Assembly: GCF_031456835.1 (NCBI RefSeq)
Contig: NZ_JAVDVK010000001.1
Span: 3,410,001-3,474,000 of the forward strand
Source of the DNA: Leifsonia shinshuensis
GTDB taxonomy: Bacteria; Actinomycetota; Actinomycetes; Actinomycetales; Microbacteriaceae
DNA length: 64,000 bases
Direction: 5' to 3'
This document shows positions 8,005-16,084 of this stretch, piece after piece (the stretch's first letter is position 1; every line of letters starts with the position of its first letter). A program made the position numbers and the translations under genes. Below the pieces are notes generated by a model. The model was not told where the DNA came from and did not search any database. It saw only the letters and a program-made list of their open reading frames with translations.

Positions 8005-9366
8005 ATGACCATCCTCGACACCGCCACTGACATCCCCGTCGGCGGACCCTCGCTCCCGCAGGAGCGCCGGCTCGTCACCCCGATCCCCGGTCCCGAGTCG
8101 CGCAAGCGCGCCGAGCGCAAGGCTCAGGCCGTCGCCGCCGGCGTCGGTGCGACCATCCCCGTCTACACCGTCGCTGCCGGCGGCGGCGTGCTGGTGGATG
8201 TGGACGGCAACTCCCTGATCGACTTCGGCTCCGGCATCGCCGTCACGGGCGTGGGCAATGCTGCCCCGCGCGTCGTGGACGCCGTCACCGCCCAGGTCGC
8301 CGCCTTCACGCACACCTGCTTCACCGTCGCTCCGTACGACTCCTACGTGGACGTGGCGGAGGCGCTCAACCGCCTCACCCCGGGCGACTTCGCCAAGCGC
8401 AGCGCACTGTTCAACTCCGGCGCCGAGGCCGTGGAGAACGCGGTCAAGATCGCCCGCCACTACACCGGCAAGCAGGCCGTCGTCGCGTTCGACCACGCCT
8501 ACCACGGCCGCACGAACCTCACGATGGGCCTGACCGCCAAGAACCAGCCCTACAAGAACGGCTTCGGCCCGTTCGCGCCCGAGATCTACCGCGCCCCGCT
8601 CAGCTACCCGCTGCGCGACGGCGGCCTGAGCGGCGCCGAGGCGGCCACGCGCGCCATCACGATGATCGAGAAGCAGATCGGCGCCGCCAACCTGGCCGCG
8701 CTGATCATCGAGCCCATCCAGGGCGAGGGCGGCTTCATCGTTCCCGCCGACGGCTTCCTCCCCGCACTCCAGCAGTGGGCGAACGCCAACGGCGTGGTCT
8801 TCATCGCGGACGAGGTGCAGACCGGCTTCGCCCGCACGGGCACCATGTTCGCCTCCGAGCAGTTCGGCATCGTCCCCGACCTGATCGTCACGGCCAAGGG
8901 CATCGCCGGCGGCCTCCCGCTCTCCGCGGTCACCGGCCGTGCCGAGATCATGGATGCGCCTCAGGTCGGCGGCCTCGGCGGCACCTACGGCGGCAACCCG
9001 CTCGCCTGCGTGGCGGCGCTCGCCGCGATCGAGACGTACGAGACCGAGGACCTGGCGGCTCGCGCCCGCGAGATCGGCGACATCCTGTTCGAGAAGCTCG
9101 GCGCCCTCCGCGACGCCGACCCCCGCGTCGCGGAGGTCCGCGGTCGCGGCGCGATGGTCGCCATCGAGCTCGTCGACCCGGTGACGGGTGAGCCGGATGC
9201 GGCGCTCACCGCCCGCGTCGCCGCGGCCTCCCACGCCGCCGGCATCGTGCTGCTCACCTGCGGCACCTACGGGAACGTGATCCGCTTCCTCCCGCCGCTC
9301 AGCATCCCGGACCACCTCCTCATCGAGGGGCTGGACGTCGTCGCGGAGGCGGTGGCGGGCGCATGA
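8005..9366 (+). CDS. gabT: 4-aminobutyrate--2-oxoglutarate transaminase
   Basis: A 453-residue class III PLP aminotransferase. Visible motifs are the PLP phosphate-binding NSGAEAVENAVKIAR (about 137-151), FDHAYHGRTN, the IIEPIQGEGG segment, Asp269 in FIADEVQTGFARTG that pairs with the pyridine nitrogen, and the Schiff-base Lys298 in IVTAKGIAGG. The sequence between is typical of actinobacterial GabT. It converts GABA plus 2-oxoglutarate to succinate semialdehyde plus glutamate. gabD follows with a four-base ATGA overlap, giving the complete GABA shunt, and a PucR regulator is divergent. Confidence 0.95.
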   Translation: MTILDTATDIPVGGPSLPQERRLVTPIPGPESRKRAERKAQAVAAGVGATIPVYTVAAGGGVLVDVDGNSLIDFGSGIAVTGVGNAAPRVVDAVTAQVAAFTHTCFTVAPYDSYVDVAEALNRLTPGDFAKRSALFNSGAEAVENAVKIARHYTGKQAVVAFDHAYHGRTNLTMGLTAKNQPYKNGFGPFAPEIYRAPLSYPLRDGGLSGAEAATRAITMIEKQIGAANLAALIIEPIQGEGGFIVPADGFLPALQQWANANGVVFIADEVQTGFARTGTMFASEQFGIVPDLIVTAKGIAGGLPLSAVTGRAEIMDAPQVGGLGGTYGGNPLACVAALAAIETYETEDLAARAREIGDILFEKLGALRDADPRVAEVRGRGAMVAIELVDPVTGEPDAALTARVAAASHAAGIVLLTCGTYGNVIRFLPPLSIPDHLLIEGLDVVAEAVAGA

Positions 9367-10847
9367 CCATCGTCGACACCGTGACCGAGCTCTCCGCCCG
9401 CGAGACCGACCTGCTCGACCGCGTGCCGGACGGGCTGTTCATCCTCGGAAACTGGGAGGCCGGCACCCGCGAGCCCATCGAGGTGCAGGACCCGGCGACC
9501 GGCCGCGTCATCAAGCGAATCGCCAACGCGACGCCGGAGGACGGCATGCGCGCCCTCGACGCGGCGGCCGCCGCCGCGGACGCCTGGGCCGCGACCCCGC
9601 CCCGCGTGCGCGGCGAGATCCTGCGCCGCGCCTTCGACCTCCTGCAGGAGCGGCGTGAGGACTTCGCGCTGCTCATGACCCTGGAGATGGGCAAGCCACT
9701 CGCCGAGGCGAACGGCGAGGTCACCTACGGCGGCGAGTTCCTCCGCTGGTTCTCCGAGGAGGCGGTGCGCATCTCCGGCCGCTTCGGCCAGAGCCCCGAG
9801 GGCACCGGGACCATGGTCGTCACCCAGCGCCCGGTGGGCCCGTGCTTCCTCATCACGCCGTGGAACTTCCCGCTCGCGATGGCGACGCGGAAGATCGCCC
9901 CGGCGCTCGCCGCGGGCTGCACCGTCGTGGTGAAGCCGGCCGAGCTCACGCCGCTGACGACGCTGTTCTTCGCCCAGCTGCTGGCCGACGCGGGCGTCCC
10001 CGCCGGGGTCGTCAACGTGGTGCAGACCAGCACGGCACGGGATGTGTCCAGCCCGATCATCGCCGACCCGCGACTCCGCAAGCTGTCGTTCACCGGCTCG
10101 ACCCCCGTCGGTCGCTCGCTGCTCGCGCAGGCCGGCCAGAACGTGCTGCGCACCTCGATGGAGCTCGGCGGCAACGCCCCCTTCGTGGTGTTCGAGGACG
10201 CGGACCTGGACAAGGCGGTCGACGGAGCCATGCTCGCCAAGTTCCGGAACATCGGACAGGCGTGCACGGCCGCGAACCGCTTCATCGTGCACGAGGCGGT
10301 CGCCGACGAGTTCGCGCGCCGGGTGACCGAGCGCGTCCAGGCGCTCCGGATCGGCCGTGGCACCGAGGACGGCGTGACGATCGGCCCGCTCATCGACGAC
10401 CGTGCGGTCGCGTCGATGGCTGCCCTCGTCGAGGATGCCGTCAGCCGGGGCGCGCGCGTCCTCACCGGCGGCAGCGCGCCGGAGGGCGACGGCTACTTCT
10501 TCGAGCCGACCGTGCTCGTGGACGTGCAGCCGGGGAGCGACATCCTCCGGGAGGAGATCTTCGGCCCGATCCTCGCGATCACCACGTTCTCCACCGAGGA
10601 CGAGGCGGTCGCCGCCGCGAACGACACCGAGTACGGCCTGATCGGCTACGCCTTCACGCAGGACCTCGCCCGCGGCCAGCGGATGATCGACCGCATCGAC
10701 ACCGGCATGATGGGCCTGAACACGGGCCTCGTCTCCAACGCGGCGGCGCCGTTCGGCGGGGTCAAGCAGTCCGGGCTCGGCCGCGAGGGCGGCCTCGAGG
10801 GCATCCAGGAGTACCTGAGCACCAAGTACACCCTGATCCCGGCCTGA
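9363..10847 (+). CDS. gabD: Succinate-semialdehyde dehydrogenase
   Basis: A 494-residue aldehyde dehydrogenase. The cofactor region shows PVGPCFLITPWNFP (about 157-170) and FTGSTPVGR; the catalytic Glu267 is in ELGGNAPF and the nucleophile Cys301 in NIGQACTAANR. KPAE after the Rossmann segment favours NADP+. It oxidises succinate semialdehyde to succinate, the second step after gabT, whose stop codon it overlaps by four bases. A strong bidirectional hairpin follows the stop codon. No GABA permease gene is adjacent, unlike the corynebacterial gabTDP arrangement. Confidence 0.94.
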   Translation: MTIVDTVTELSARETDLLDRVPDGLFILGNWEAGTREPIEVQDPATGRVIKRIANATPEDGMRALDAAAAAADAWAATPPRVRGEILRRAFDLLQERREDFALLMTLEMGKPLAEANGEVTYGGEFLRWFSEEAVRISGRFGQSPEGTGTMVVTQRPVGPCFLITPWNFPLAMATRKIAPALAAGCTVVVKPAELTPLTTLFFAQLLADAGVPAGVVNVVQTSTARDVSSPIIADPRLRKLSFTGSTPVGRSLLAQAGQNVLRTSMELGGNAPFVVFEDADLDKAVDGAMLAKFRNIGQACTAANRFIVHEAVADEFARRVTERVQALRIGRGTEDGVTIGPLIDDRAVASMAALVEDAVSRGARVLTGGSAPEGDGYFFEPTVLVDVQPGSDILREEIFGPILAITTFSTEDEAVAAANDTEYGLIGYAFTQDLARGQRMIDRIDTGMMGLNTGLVSNAAAPFGGVKQSGLGREGGLEGIQEYLSTKYTLIPA

Positions 10848-10861
10848 CCGGGACCGCACGC

Positions 10862-10898
10862 AGGAGCGCGCCGACGGACGATCAGTCGGCGCGCTCCT
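10862..10898. terminator. Bidirectional hairpin between gabD and the DUF3562-like gene
   Basis: A perfect 14-bp stem (AGGAGCGCGCCGAC and complement) with a 9-base loop. It begins 15 bases after gabD and its right half encodes the last codons of the convergent small gene, so it can serve both transcripts. Confidence 0.75.
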
Positions 10899-11106
10899 CC
10901 GCGTTCAGCTCCTGCTTCACGTCGTGCTCGATGAGCACCGGCACGAAGTCGCGCACCGGGGCACCGTCGAACTCCTCGTGGCGCTTCTCCACCAGCTCTT
11001 CGATGTGCTCGCGCGGCACCTCGGGGAAGCGGTCGGCGAGACGCTCCGCGGCGTGCTCGACGGCGAGGTCCTCGTCGTTCTCGTTCTGGCGGTCGTCGAT
11101 CGTCAT
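10882..11106 (-). CDS. Small three-helix-bundle (DUF3562-like) protein
   Basis: A 74-residue acidic, helical protein: HAAERLADRFPEVPREHIEELVEKRHEEF resembles the three-helix-bundle dimerisation domain family found across actinobacteria; function unknown. The ATG at 11106 has no Shine-Dalgarno sequence but follows CATAAT at six bases, as expected for a leaderless message. It converges on gabD and diverges from the PhzF gene. Confidence 0.7.
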   Translation of the reverse strand: MTIDDRQNENDEDLAVEHAAERLADRFPEVPREHIEELVEKRHEEFDGAPVRDFVPVLIEHDVKQELNAEERAD

Positions 11107-11164
11107 GGCGCGATTATGCAGCCGCCGGGTTAACGAAGCGGAGGGCTTCTGCCAGGCTGATGCC

Positions 11165-11857
11165 ATGGATGAGACCATCGAAGTAGTCGTCGTTCGCGTG
11201 TTCACGAACGAGAGCGGCCGGAACGGCAACGAGCTCGGCATCATCACGAGCTCCGAGGCCACCACGGCCCGCGAGCAGGACATCGCCAATGCGCTCGGGT
11301 TCAGCGAGACCGTGTTCGTGGACGGGGTGGACGAGGGCGGCCGCGCCGCGACGATCCGCATCTTCACCCCGGCGAAGGAGCTGCCGTTCGCGGGCCACCC
11401 CAGCGTGGGGACGGCGTGGTGGCTGTCCGACCGGCGGACCCCCGTCGACGTTCTTCGCGAGGCCGCCGGCGACGTCGAGGTCGAGGTGGATGACGACACC
11501 GCCTGGGTCACCGCCCGCGCCGAGTGGACGCCGACCTTCGAATGGCACGAGCTCGCGTCGCCCGAGGATGTGGATGCGCTGGACCCGTTCGCGTTCACGT
11601 CCGGTCAGCACTACGCCTACGCCTGGATCGACGAGCAGGCCGGCACCCTCCGCTCCCGGATGTTCGCGCCCGAGATGGGCATCATCGAGGACGAGGCGAC
11701 CGGCGCCGCCGCGATCGCGCTCACCGCGCGCCTCGGACGGCCGCTCAGCATTCTGCAGGGCGAGGGATCTCAGCTCGCTACCGAGCCGCTCGGCGACGGC
11801 CGCATCCGCGTCGGCGGCACCACGGTGTACGACCGCACCATCGAGGCGACGCTGTAG
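11165..11857 (+). CDS. PhzF-family isomerase/epimerase-like protein
   Basis: A 230-residue PhzF/diaminopimelate-epimerase-fold protein. The N-terminal GRNGNELGIITS carries the catalytic-Glu position of the family, FAGHPSVGTAWWL is the conserved phosphate/ligand loop, and EDEATGAAAIALTARL is the second-domain helix-capping motif. It is shorter than PhzF proper (about 280), as are many housekeeping homologues; the substrate is unknown. The ATG at 11165 follows CAGGCT by six bases with no ribosome site, which suggests a leaderless transcript. Confidence 0.82.
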   Translation: MDETIEVVVVRVFTNESGRNGNELGIITSSEATTAREQDIANALGFSETVFVDGVDEGGRAATIRIFTPAKELPFAGHPSVGTAWWLSDRRTPVDVLREAAGDVEVEVDDDTAWVTARAEWTPTFEWHELASPEDVDALDPFAFTSGQHYAYAWIDEQAGTLRSRMFAPEMGIIEDEATGAAAIALTARLGRPLSILQGEGSQLATEPLGDGRIRVGGTTVYDRTIEATL

Positions 11858-11897
11858 CCGGGCTCGTTGGCTGGAGCTCGGGGGAGGTTCACCGCGG

Positions 11898-12440
11898 TCA
11901 TTGCCCAGGACCGACAAGGAACCGGCCGACTCTGGTTTCGCCGTCGCTCTTGTAGACGGGCAGCCACTGGCCGTCAGGGTACTTCTTCAGTCGTTCTTCC
12001 TGCTGCTTGATCGCCTGCGCGGGACTGGTCGGCTCCGGGCCGCCGAACTCGGCTTCGGCCAGGTCGCGGCTGAGGACATAACCCGTGACCGGGTTTCCGG
12101 CGTCGTCCTGTCCCTCCACGAGGACCAGATCCGGCGCGATCGGGCTGGAGCCCTGAGCGCCGTAAGTCTGACCGTGGTCGTTCTTCGGCCAGTTCGGAAT
12201 CGGCGCGAACGACGGCGACGTGCTCGGGCCGGACGCGGGAAGGGCGACCCATCCCGGTGCTCCGACGATGATCGCCGAGGCAGCGATGCTCGCGGCGGCA
12301 GCCGCGGCGACGACGCCGCCGATGAACCAATGGCGCCGCGTGCGCTGCCGCACCCGTGCCGGGCTCGTGTCGGCACGGACCTGATCTGCGAGTGCTGATT
12401 CAAGAACCGCGCTCCGCCGCGAATCGAAGTCCACGTTCAT
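11898..12440 (-). CDS. Single-pass membrane protein paired with an ECF sigma factor
   Basis: A 180-residue protein with a cytoplasmic N-terminus rich in Arg (QRTRRHW), one membrane segment (about residues 38-60) and an extracytoplasmic C-terminus with a Ser/Pro linker. I do not recognise the extracellular part. Its ATG overlaps the stop of the upstream sigma gene by four bases and has AGGAGC ahead of it, so the two are co-translated. The topology and position fit an anti-sigma or CU044_5270-type partner protein, but it lacks a recognisable zinc-binding anti-sigma motif, so that role is only inferred. Confidence 0.75.
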   Translation of the reverse strand: MNVDFDSRRSAVLESALADQVRADTSPARVRQRTRRHWFIGGVVAAAAAASIAASAIIVGAPGWVALPASGPSTSPSFAPIPNWPKNDHGQTYGAQGSSPIAPDLVLVEGQDDAGNPVTGYVLSRDLAEAEFGGPEPTSPAQAIKQQEERLKKYPDGQWLPVYKSDGETRVGRFLVGPGQ

Positions 12441-13021
12441 TGCATGCTCCTGATTTCTTCGGGCGAGAGGTCTGCGGCCACGATCTCCGCAAGTCGGCTG
12501 CGGGCGCGAGAGAGCCGGGACTTCACTGTCCCTGGAGGTACCCGGAGGAGAGTCGCCACTTGGTTGGTGCTCAGGTCCTCGAGGACGCAGAGGCTGAGGA
12601 TCTCTCGATCGCGGTCGGTGAGTCGCTCGAACGACCGGCGGACGCGATTGGCGATGTCGTTGTGATCCAGGCGTTCCAGGACGTGGTCGCTGTGGTCCGA
12701 CACTGGCTCGGGGGGCGGCATCTTCGACAGGAGGGCTTGATGCCGACGGAAGGCGCGGGTGTTGTTGCGAGCAAGATGGGATGCCGTGACGAGCAGCCAC
12801 GGCAGAAGTGACGACCCCGAGATGTGGACGCGGTTGCGCTTCCGCCACGCTTCGGCGAACGTGAGGGCCACCAGATCCTCCGCATCCGACGGGGTACTGG
12901 CCAGCCGCAGCACGTGGCGGAACACGCGGTCCCGGTGCCGTCGGAATAGCCATGCGAACGCTTCACCATCGCCGGCGGCGGCCTGGTGCAGCAGCTCCTC
13001 GTCGGTGGGTTCGTCGTCCAT
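12437..13021 (-). CDS. RNA polymerase ECF sigma factor
   Basis: A 194-residue sigma-70 family protein. Region 2 spans about 15-85 (FAWLFRRHRDRVFRHVLRLA, then DAEDLVALTFAEAWRKR, the region 2.2-2.4 signature), and region 4 is about 125-180 (LTDRDREILSLCVLEDLS, then VPPGTVKSRLSRARSRL). It should direct RNA polymerase to a small stress regulon. The downstream overlapping membrane protein is the probable partner. The start at 13021 is chosen because homology begins soon after; an upstream ATG at 13057 is possible but has no ribosome site. Confidence 0.88.
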   Translation of the reverse strand: MDDEPTDEELLHQAAAGDGEAFAWLFRRHRDRVFRHVLRLASTPSDAEDLVALTFAEAWRKRNRVHISGSSLLPWLLVTASHLARNNTRAFRRHQALLSKMPPPEPVSDHSDHVLERLDHNDIANRVRRSFERLTDRDREILSLCVLEDLSTNQVATLLRVPPGTVKSRLSRARSRLAEIVAADLSPEEIRSMQ

Positions 13022-13052
13022 AACCTGTAGTGTCCAGCTCGTCGCGGGCGGT

Positions 13053-13080
13053 TCCATCAATCCGGCGACGGGTTGATGGA
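13053..13080. promoter_or_regulatory. Inverted repeat in the sigma-factor upstream region
   Basis: TCCATCAA and TTGATGGA form an 8-bp inverted repeat with a 12-base spacer, 32 bases upstream of the sigma-factor start. It could be an operator or a hairpin in the 5' region; no family is assigned. Confidence 0.35.
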
Positions 13081-13094
13081 GTTTCGACACGCAA

Positions 13095-13123
13095 AGGCCG
13101 CCACCCCGTTGGGATGGCGGCCT
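13095..13123 (-). terminator. Terminator of the catalase gene
   Basis: A 9-bp perfect stem (AGGCCGCCA and complement) whose loop can extend the pairing with CCC/GGG, followed on the minus strand by TTTG. It starts 25 bases beyond the katA stop codon. Confidence 0.7.
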
Positions 13124-13147
13124 GTCGCGTCGTTATCCGGGTCGCGG

Positions 13148-14641
13148 CTACTCGGCGACGCCCACGTACTCGGCGGCCTCGTCGGGCGTCTCGAAGCCCG
13201 ACTCGAGACGGTCGCGGAGTGCGCGGCCGAGCGACGCATCCACGTTCGTCCAGTACTGGATGGCGCGCTCGCGGATGGCCTCGCGGGTCACGCCGCCCAC
13301 GGCCCCGGCGATGGTGTCGAGGAAGCGGGCCTTCGCCGCGTCGTCGAACACCTCACGGTAGAGCGTTCCCGCCTGGCCGAAGTCGTCGTCCTCCGCGTGC
13401 AGGGTCGCCGCGGACCGCACGAGTGCGCCGTCCGACTCCCACGAGCCCTCGCCCGCGCGCTCCGGCTGGGCCGACGGGCCGCCGAACGAGTTCGGGGCGT
13501 AGACGGGAGCGTCGGCGGGCTTGAAGCCGTGGCGGGCCGCGCCGTCCTGCGAGTAGTTGTTGACCGGCGCGACCGGGCGGTTGACCGGCAGCTCGTTGTA
13601 GTTCGTGCCGACGCGGTAGCGCTGAGCGTCCGGGTAGGAGAACACGCGCGCCATGAGCATCTTGTCCGGGCTGATGTCGATGCCCGGAACCGTGTTGGCG
13701 GGCGAGAACGCGGCCTGCTCGATCTCCGCGAAGAAGTTCTGCGGGTTCTCGTTCAGGGTGTGGATGCCGACCTCGATCAGCGGGTAGTCGCTGTGCGGCC
13801 ACACCTTGGTGAGGTCGAACGGGTTGAAGCGGTAGGTCTTGGCGTCCTCGTACGGCATGACCTGCACCGAGACGCGCCAGGCCGGGTAGTCGCCGCGCTG
13901 GATCGCCTCGTAGAGGTCGCGGCGGTAGTAGTCCGCGTCCGCTCCGGCCAGCTGCTCGGCCTCGACGCCGGTGATCTCCTCGTTGCCCTGCAGCGAGTGG
14001 AAGTGGTACTTGACCCAGAAGCGCTCACCGGCCGCGTTGATCCACTGGTAGGTGTGCGACCCGTAGCCCGGCATGGTCCGCCACGAGCGGGGGAGTCCGC
14101 GGTCGCCCATCAGGTAGGTGACCTGGTGGGCCGACTCGGGGGAGAGGGTCCAGAAGTCCCACTGCATGTCGGCGTCGCGCAGCCCGGAGCCCGGCAGGCG
14201 CTTCTGCGAGTGGATGAAGTCGGGGAACTTGATGCCGTCGCGGATGAAGAAGACGGGGGTGTTGTTGCCGACGATGTCGTAGTTGCCCTCGGTCGTGTAG
14301 AACTTCACCGAGAAGCCCCGCACGTCGCGCCAGGTGTCCGGCGATCCCTGCTCGCCGGCGACCGACGAGAAGCGCTGGAGGGTGCGGGTGCTGGTGCCCG
14401 GCTGGAAGACCGCCGCCTTGGTGTAGGCGCTGACATCTCCCGTGACGACGAACTCGCCGAACGCACCGCCTCCCTTCGCGTGCACGATGCGCTCCGGGAT
14501 CCGCTCGCGGTTGAACTGGGCGAGCTTCTCGACGAGGTAGCGGTCGTGCAGGGCGGTGACGCCGTCCCGTCCCGCCGTCAGCGAGTGCGCGTCGCTGGCG
14601 ACCGGCGTTCCGGTCTGAGTGGTGGTGTAGTCGTCCGACAT
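13148..14641 (-). CDS. katA: Haem catalase
   Basis: A 497-residue monofunctional catalase of the small-subunit, NADPH-binding clade. Catalytic His54 is in [14 protein letters not shown], the distal Asn is in [14 protein letters not shown] (about 126), and the proximal haem ligand Tyr336 is in [14 protein letters not shown]. It disproportionates H2O2 in the cytoplasm. AGGAGA precedes the ATG at 14641. It lies directly downstream of a Fur-family gene in the same direction, the furA-katA arrangement known from other actinobacteria, so peroxide or iron control through that regulator is likely. Confidence 0.96.
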   Translation of the reverse strand: MSDDYTTTQTGTPVASDAHSLTAGRDGVTALHDRYLVEKLAQFNRERIPERIVHAKGGGAFGEFVVTGDVSAYTKAAVFQPGTSTRTLQRFSSVAGEQGSPDTWRDVRGFSVKFYTTEGNYDIVGNNTPVFFIRDGIKFPDFIHSQKRLPGSGLRDADMQWDFWTLSPESAHQVTYLMGDRGLPRSWRTMPGYGSHTYQWINAAGERFWVKYHFHSLQGNEEITGVEAEQLAGADADYYRRDLYEAIQRGDYPAWRVSVQVMPYEDAKTYRFNPFDLTKVWPHSDYPLIEVGIHTLNENPQNFFAEIEQAAFSPANTVPGIDISPDKMLMARVFSYPDAQRYRVGTNYNELPVNRPVAPVNNYSQDGAARHGFKPADAPVYAPNSFGGPSAQPERAGEGSWESDGALVRSAATLHAEDDDFGQAGTLYREVFDDAAKARFLDTIAGAVGGVTREAIRERAIQYWTNVDASLGRALRDRLESGFETPDEAAEYVGVAE

Positions 14642-14681
14642 TCTTCTCCTCGGTGTCGTCGAGCGCCCGGCGTGCGGGTGC

Positions 14682-15122
14682 TCAGTGGTGCGGAGCGCGG
14701 TCGGTGCGCTCCTGGCAGGACGGGCAGAGCCCCCAGAAGGTGACCTCTGCCGTGTCGATGGCGAAGCCGCCCGCGTCCGACGGGTGCAGGCAGGGCGCGT
14801 GACCGACGACGCAGTCGACATCGGCGACGGCGCCGCAGGATGTGCACACCACGTGGTGGTGGTTGTCCCCGGTGCGCCGCTCGTAGCGTGCCGGCGAGCC
14901 CGCGGGCTCGATGCGCCGGACGAGGCCCGTGCGATGCAGATCGCCCAGGACGTTGTGCACGTTCTGGATGGACGTCTCCGGAAGCACGGGCTGCAGCGCG
15001 CGGAACACCGACTCGGCGTCCGCGTGGGGCAGACCCTCGAGCGCGTGAAGCACCGCCACGCGGCCTCTCGTGACCTTGAGGCCGGCGGCCCGCAATGCGT
15101 CCTCCGGCTCTCCCGTCTCCAT
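14682..15122 (-). CDS. furA: Fur-family transcriptional repressor of the catalase gene
   Basis: A 146-residue Fur protein: N-terminal winged helix ([13 protein letters not shown] to [12 protein letters not shown]), metal-site histidines in GDNHHHVVC (88-90), and two CxxC pairs at Cys93/96 and Cys133/136 for structural zinc. In mycobacteria the equivalent FurA represses itself and the catalase gene and senses peroxide. The gap to katA is only 40 bases. The ATG at 15122 sits six bases after TAGGGT with no strong ribosome site, suggesting a leaderless transcript. An AT-rich element lies just upstream. Confidence 0.9.
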   Translation of the reverse strand: METGEPEDALRAAGLKVTRGRVAVLHALEGLPHADAESVFRALQPVLPETSIQNVHNVLGDLHRTGLVRRIEPAGSPARYERRTGDNHHHVVCTSCGAVADVDCVVGHAPCLHPSDAGGFAIDTAEVTFWGLCPSCQERTDRAPHH

Positions 15123-15142
15123 ACCTCGACCCTAGCCGGATG

Positions 15143-15159
15143 TTTTGAATAACTAAAAA
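15143..15159. promoter_or_regulatory. AT-rich candidate FurA operator
   Basis: TTTTGAATAACTAAAAA is an AT island with partial dyad symmetry (TTTT...AAAA) in an otherwise GC-rich region. It lies about 20-36 bases upstream of the furA start, where a -35 box would be. Autoregulation by FurA is inferred from the known furA-catalase systems. Confidence 0.45.
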
Positions 15160-15347
15160 TACGACGAATGCCGGGCGTGGCGCCGGGGCGGTGCGGCGGG
15201 CGCGCTGCGGGGAAGCACCTGCTGCGGTGCGAGGGTGACGGCCCCGACGGCATTGCGGATGGCGCGAAGGGCTTCGCTCTCGTTCCGCGCGTCGATGGCC
15301 ACGACCATGCGCCGCTGATCGGCCACCCGGATCACCGTCAGTTCCAT
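15153..15347 (-). CDS. Small hypothetical protein upstream of furA
   Basis: A 64-residue ORF. The first 30 residues ([20 protein letters not shown]) look like an ordinary folded beta-alpha segment; the C-terminus is Pro/Arg/His-rich. Its last codons run into the AT-rich element ahead of furA, 30 bases from that start, so it may be the first gene of the furA-katA transcript. No family recognised. The start at 15347 has only a modest AAAGG-like ribosome site. Confidence 0.5.
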   Translation of the reverse strand: MELTVIRVADQRRMVVAIDARNESEALRAIRNAVGAVTLAPQQVLPRSAPAAPPRRHARHSSYF

Positions 15348-15541
15348 CTGCCTGCCTTTCGTGGACCGCCGGACGGAGCTGTCGACCCCCCGCCGAGGAC
15401 GTAGACGACGTTGTTCGCCTGTTATGGATGTAGACGGGGCTGTCCGCCCTTCGTGACGACGATGGCGTCGGATTCCCGTCACGTTCCGCCGCTCCACCTC
15501 GTCTGCCCGGGTAGGAGCAACCTGGAGGGGGTGGCAGGACC

Positions 15542-16027
15542 ATCAAGACCGTCGTCCGCCATGCGACCGGAGAGGCCGCGATCTACGGAACGGTCCTCGT
15601 GACCGGACTCATCGTCATCGAAGGCGTCTACATCACGACACCGGCGGAGCTCGTGCGCACCGTCTCGCTGGGCATGCTCGTGGTCTGGGCGGCCCACGTC
15701 TTCGCGGCCACGGTGGCCCACGCGGGCGGCACCGGGGCCTCGAGGGAACCGCTCCGCGCCGCCCTCGGGCACGCCCTGCTCGCGTCGCTCGGCCTCCTGA
15801 TCGCCTCCGTCGTGCCGCTCGTGCTGCTCTGGCTCGGCGTCGCGGGCGTCGTCGACGCCATCCCCGCCGTCATCGGGACGCAGGTGTGGGCGGCGTTCGC
15901 GCTGGCCGCGCTCGGCTACGTGTCCCTCGCGCGAGCGGGGCTGTCGCCGCCGCGACGCCTCTGGGGTGCCGTGATCACGGCCCTGGTGGGTCTCGCCGTG
16001 GTGGCGCTCAAGGTCGTGGTGCATTGA
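15542..16027 (+). CDS. Four-helix membrane protein of unknown function
   Basis: A small integral membrane protein with four predicted helices. The safest start is GTG at 15599 (142 residues), but that truncates the first helix: the in-frame upstream codons read IKTVVRHATGEAAIYGTVLV and complete a sensible helix. No ATG, GTG or TTG lies between the upstream stop and 15599; an ATC at 15542 sits ten bases after GGAGGGGG, so a rare ATC start (161 residues) is possible and is the one used here. No family recognised; small actinobacterial membrane proteins of this shape are common. Confidence 0.6.
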   Translation: MKTVVRHATGEAAIYGTVLVTGLIVIEGVYITTPAELVRTVSLGMLVVWAAHVFAATVAHAGGTGASREPLRAALGHALLASLGLLIASVVPLVLLWLGVAGVVDAIPAVIGTQVWAAFALAALGYVSLARAGLSPPRRLWGAVITALVGLAVVALKVVVH

Positions 16028-16084
16028 CCGCCGCGACCGAGTTTCCGTGCGGCCGACAGCCGGCGACGGCAGTCGGCAGTCCAC

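Noticed and set aside
6418-9315. A 965-codon open frame on the minus strand that spans the gabT gene and the PucR gene
   Set aside because: Only the 487 codons from 7881 match a protein family; the rest is opposite gabT and is open because of high third-position GC.
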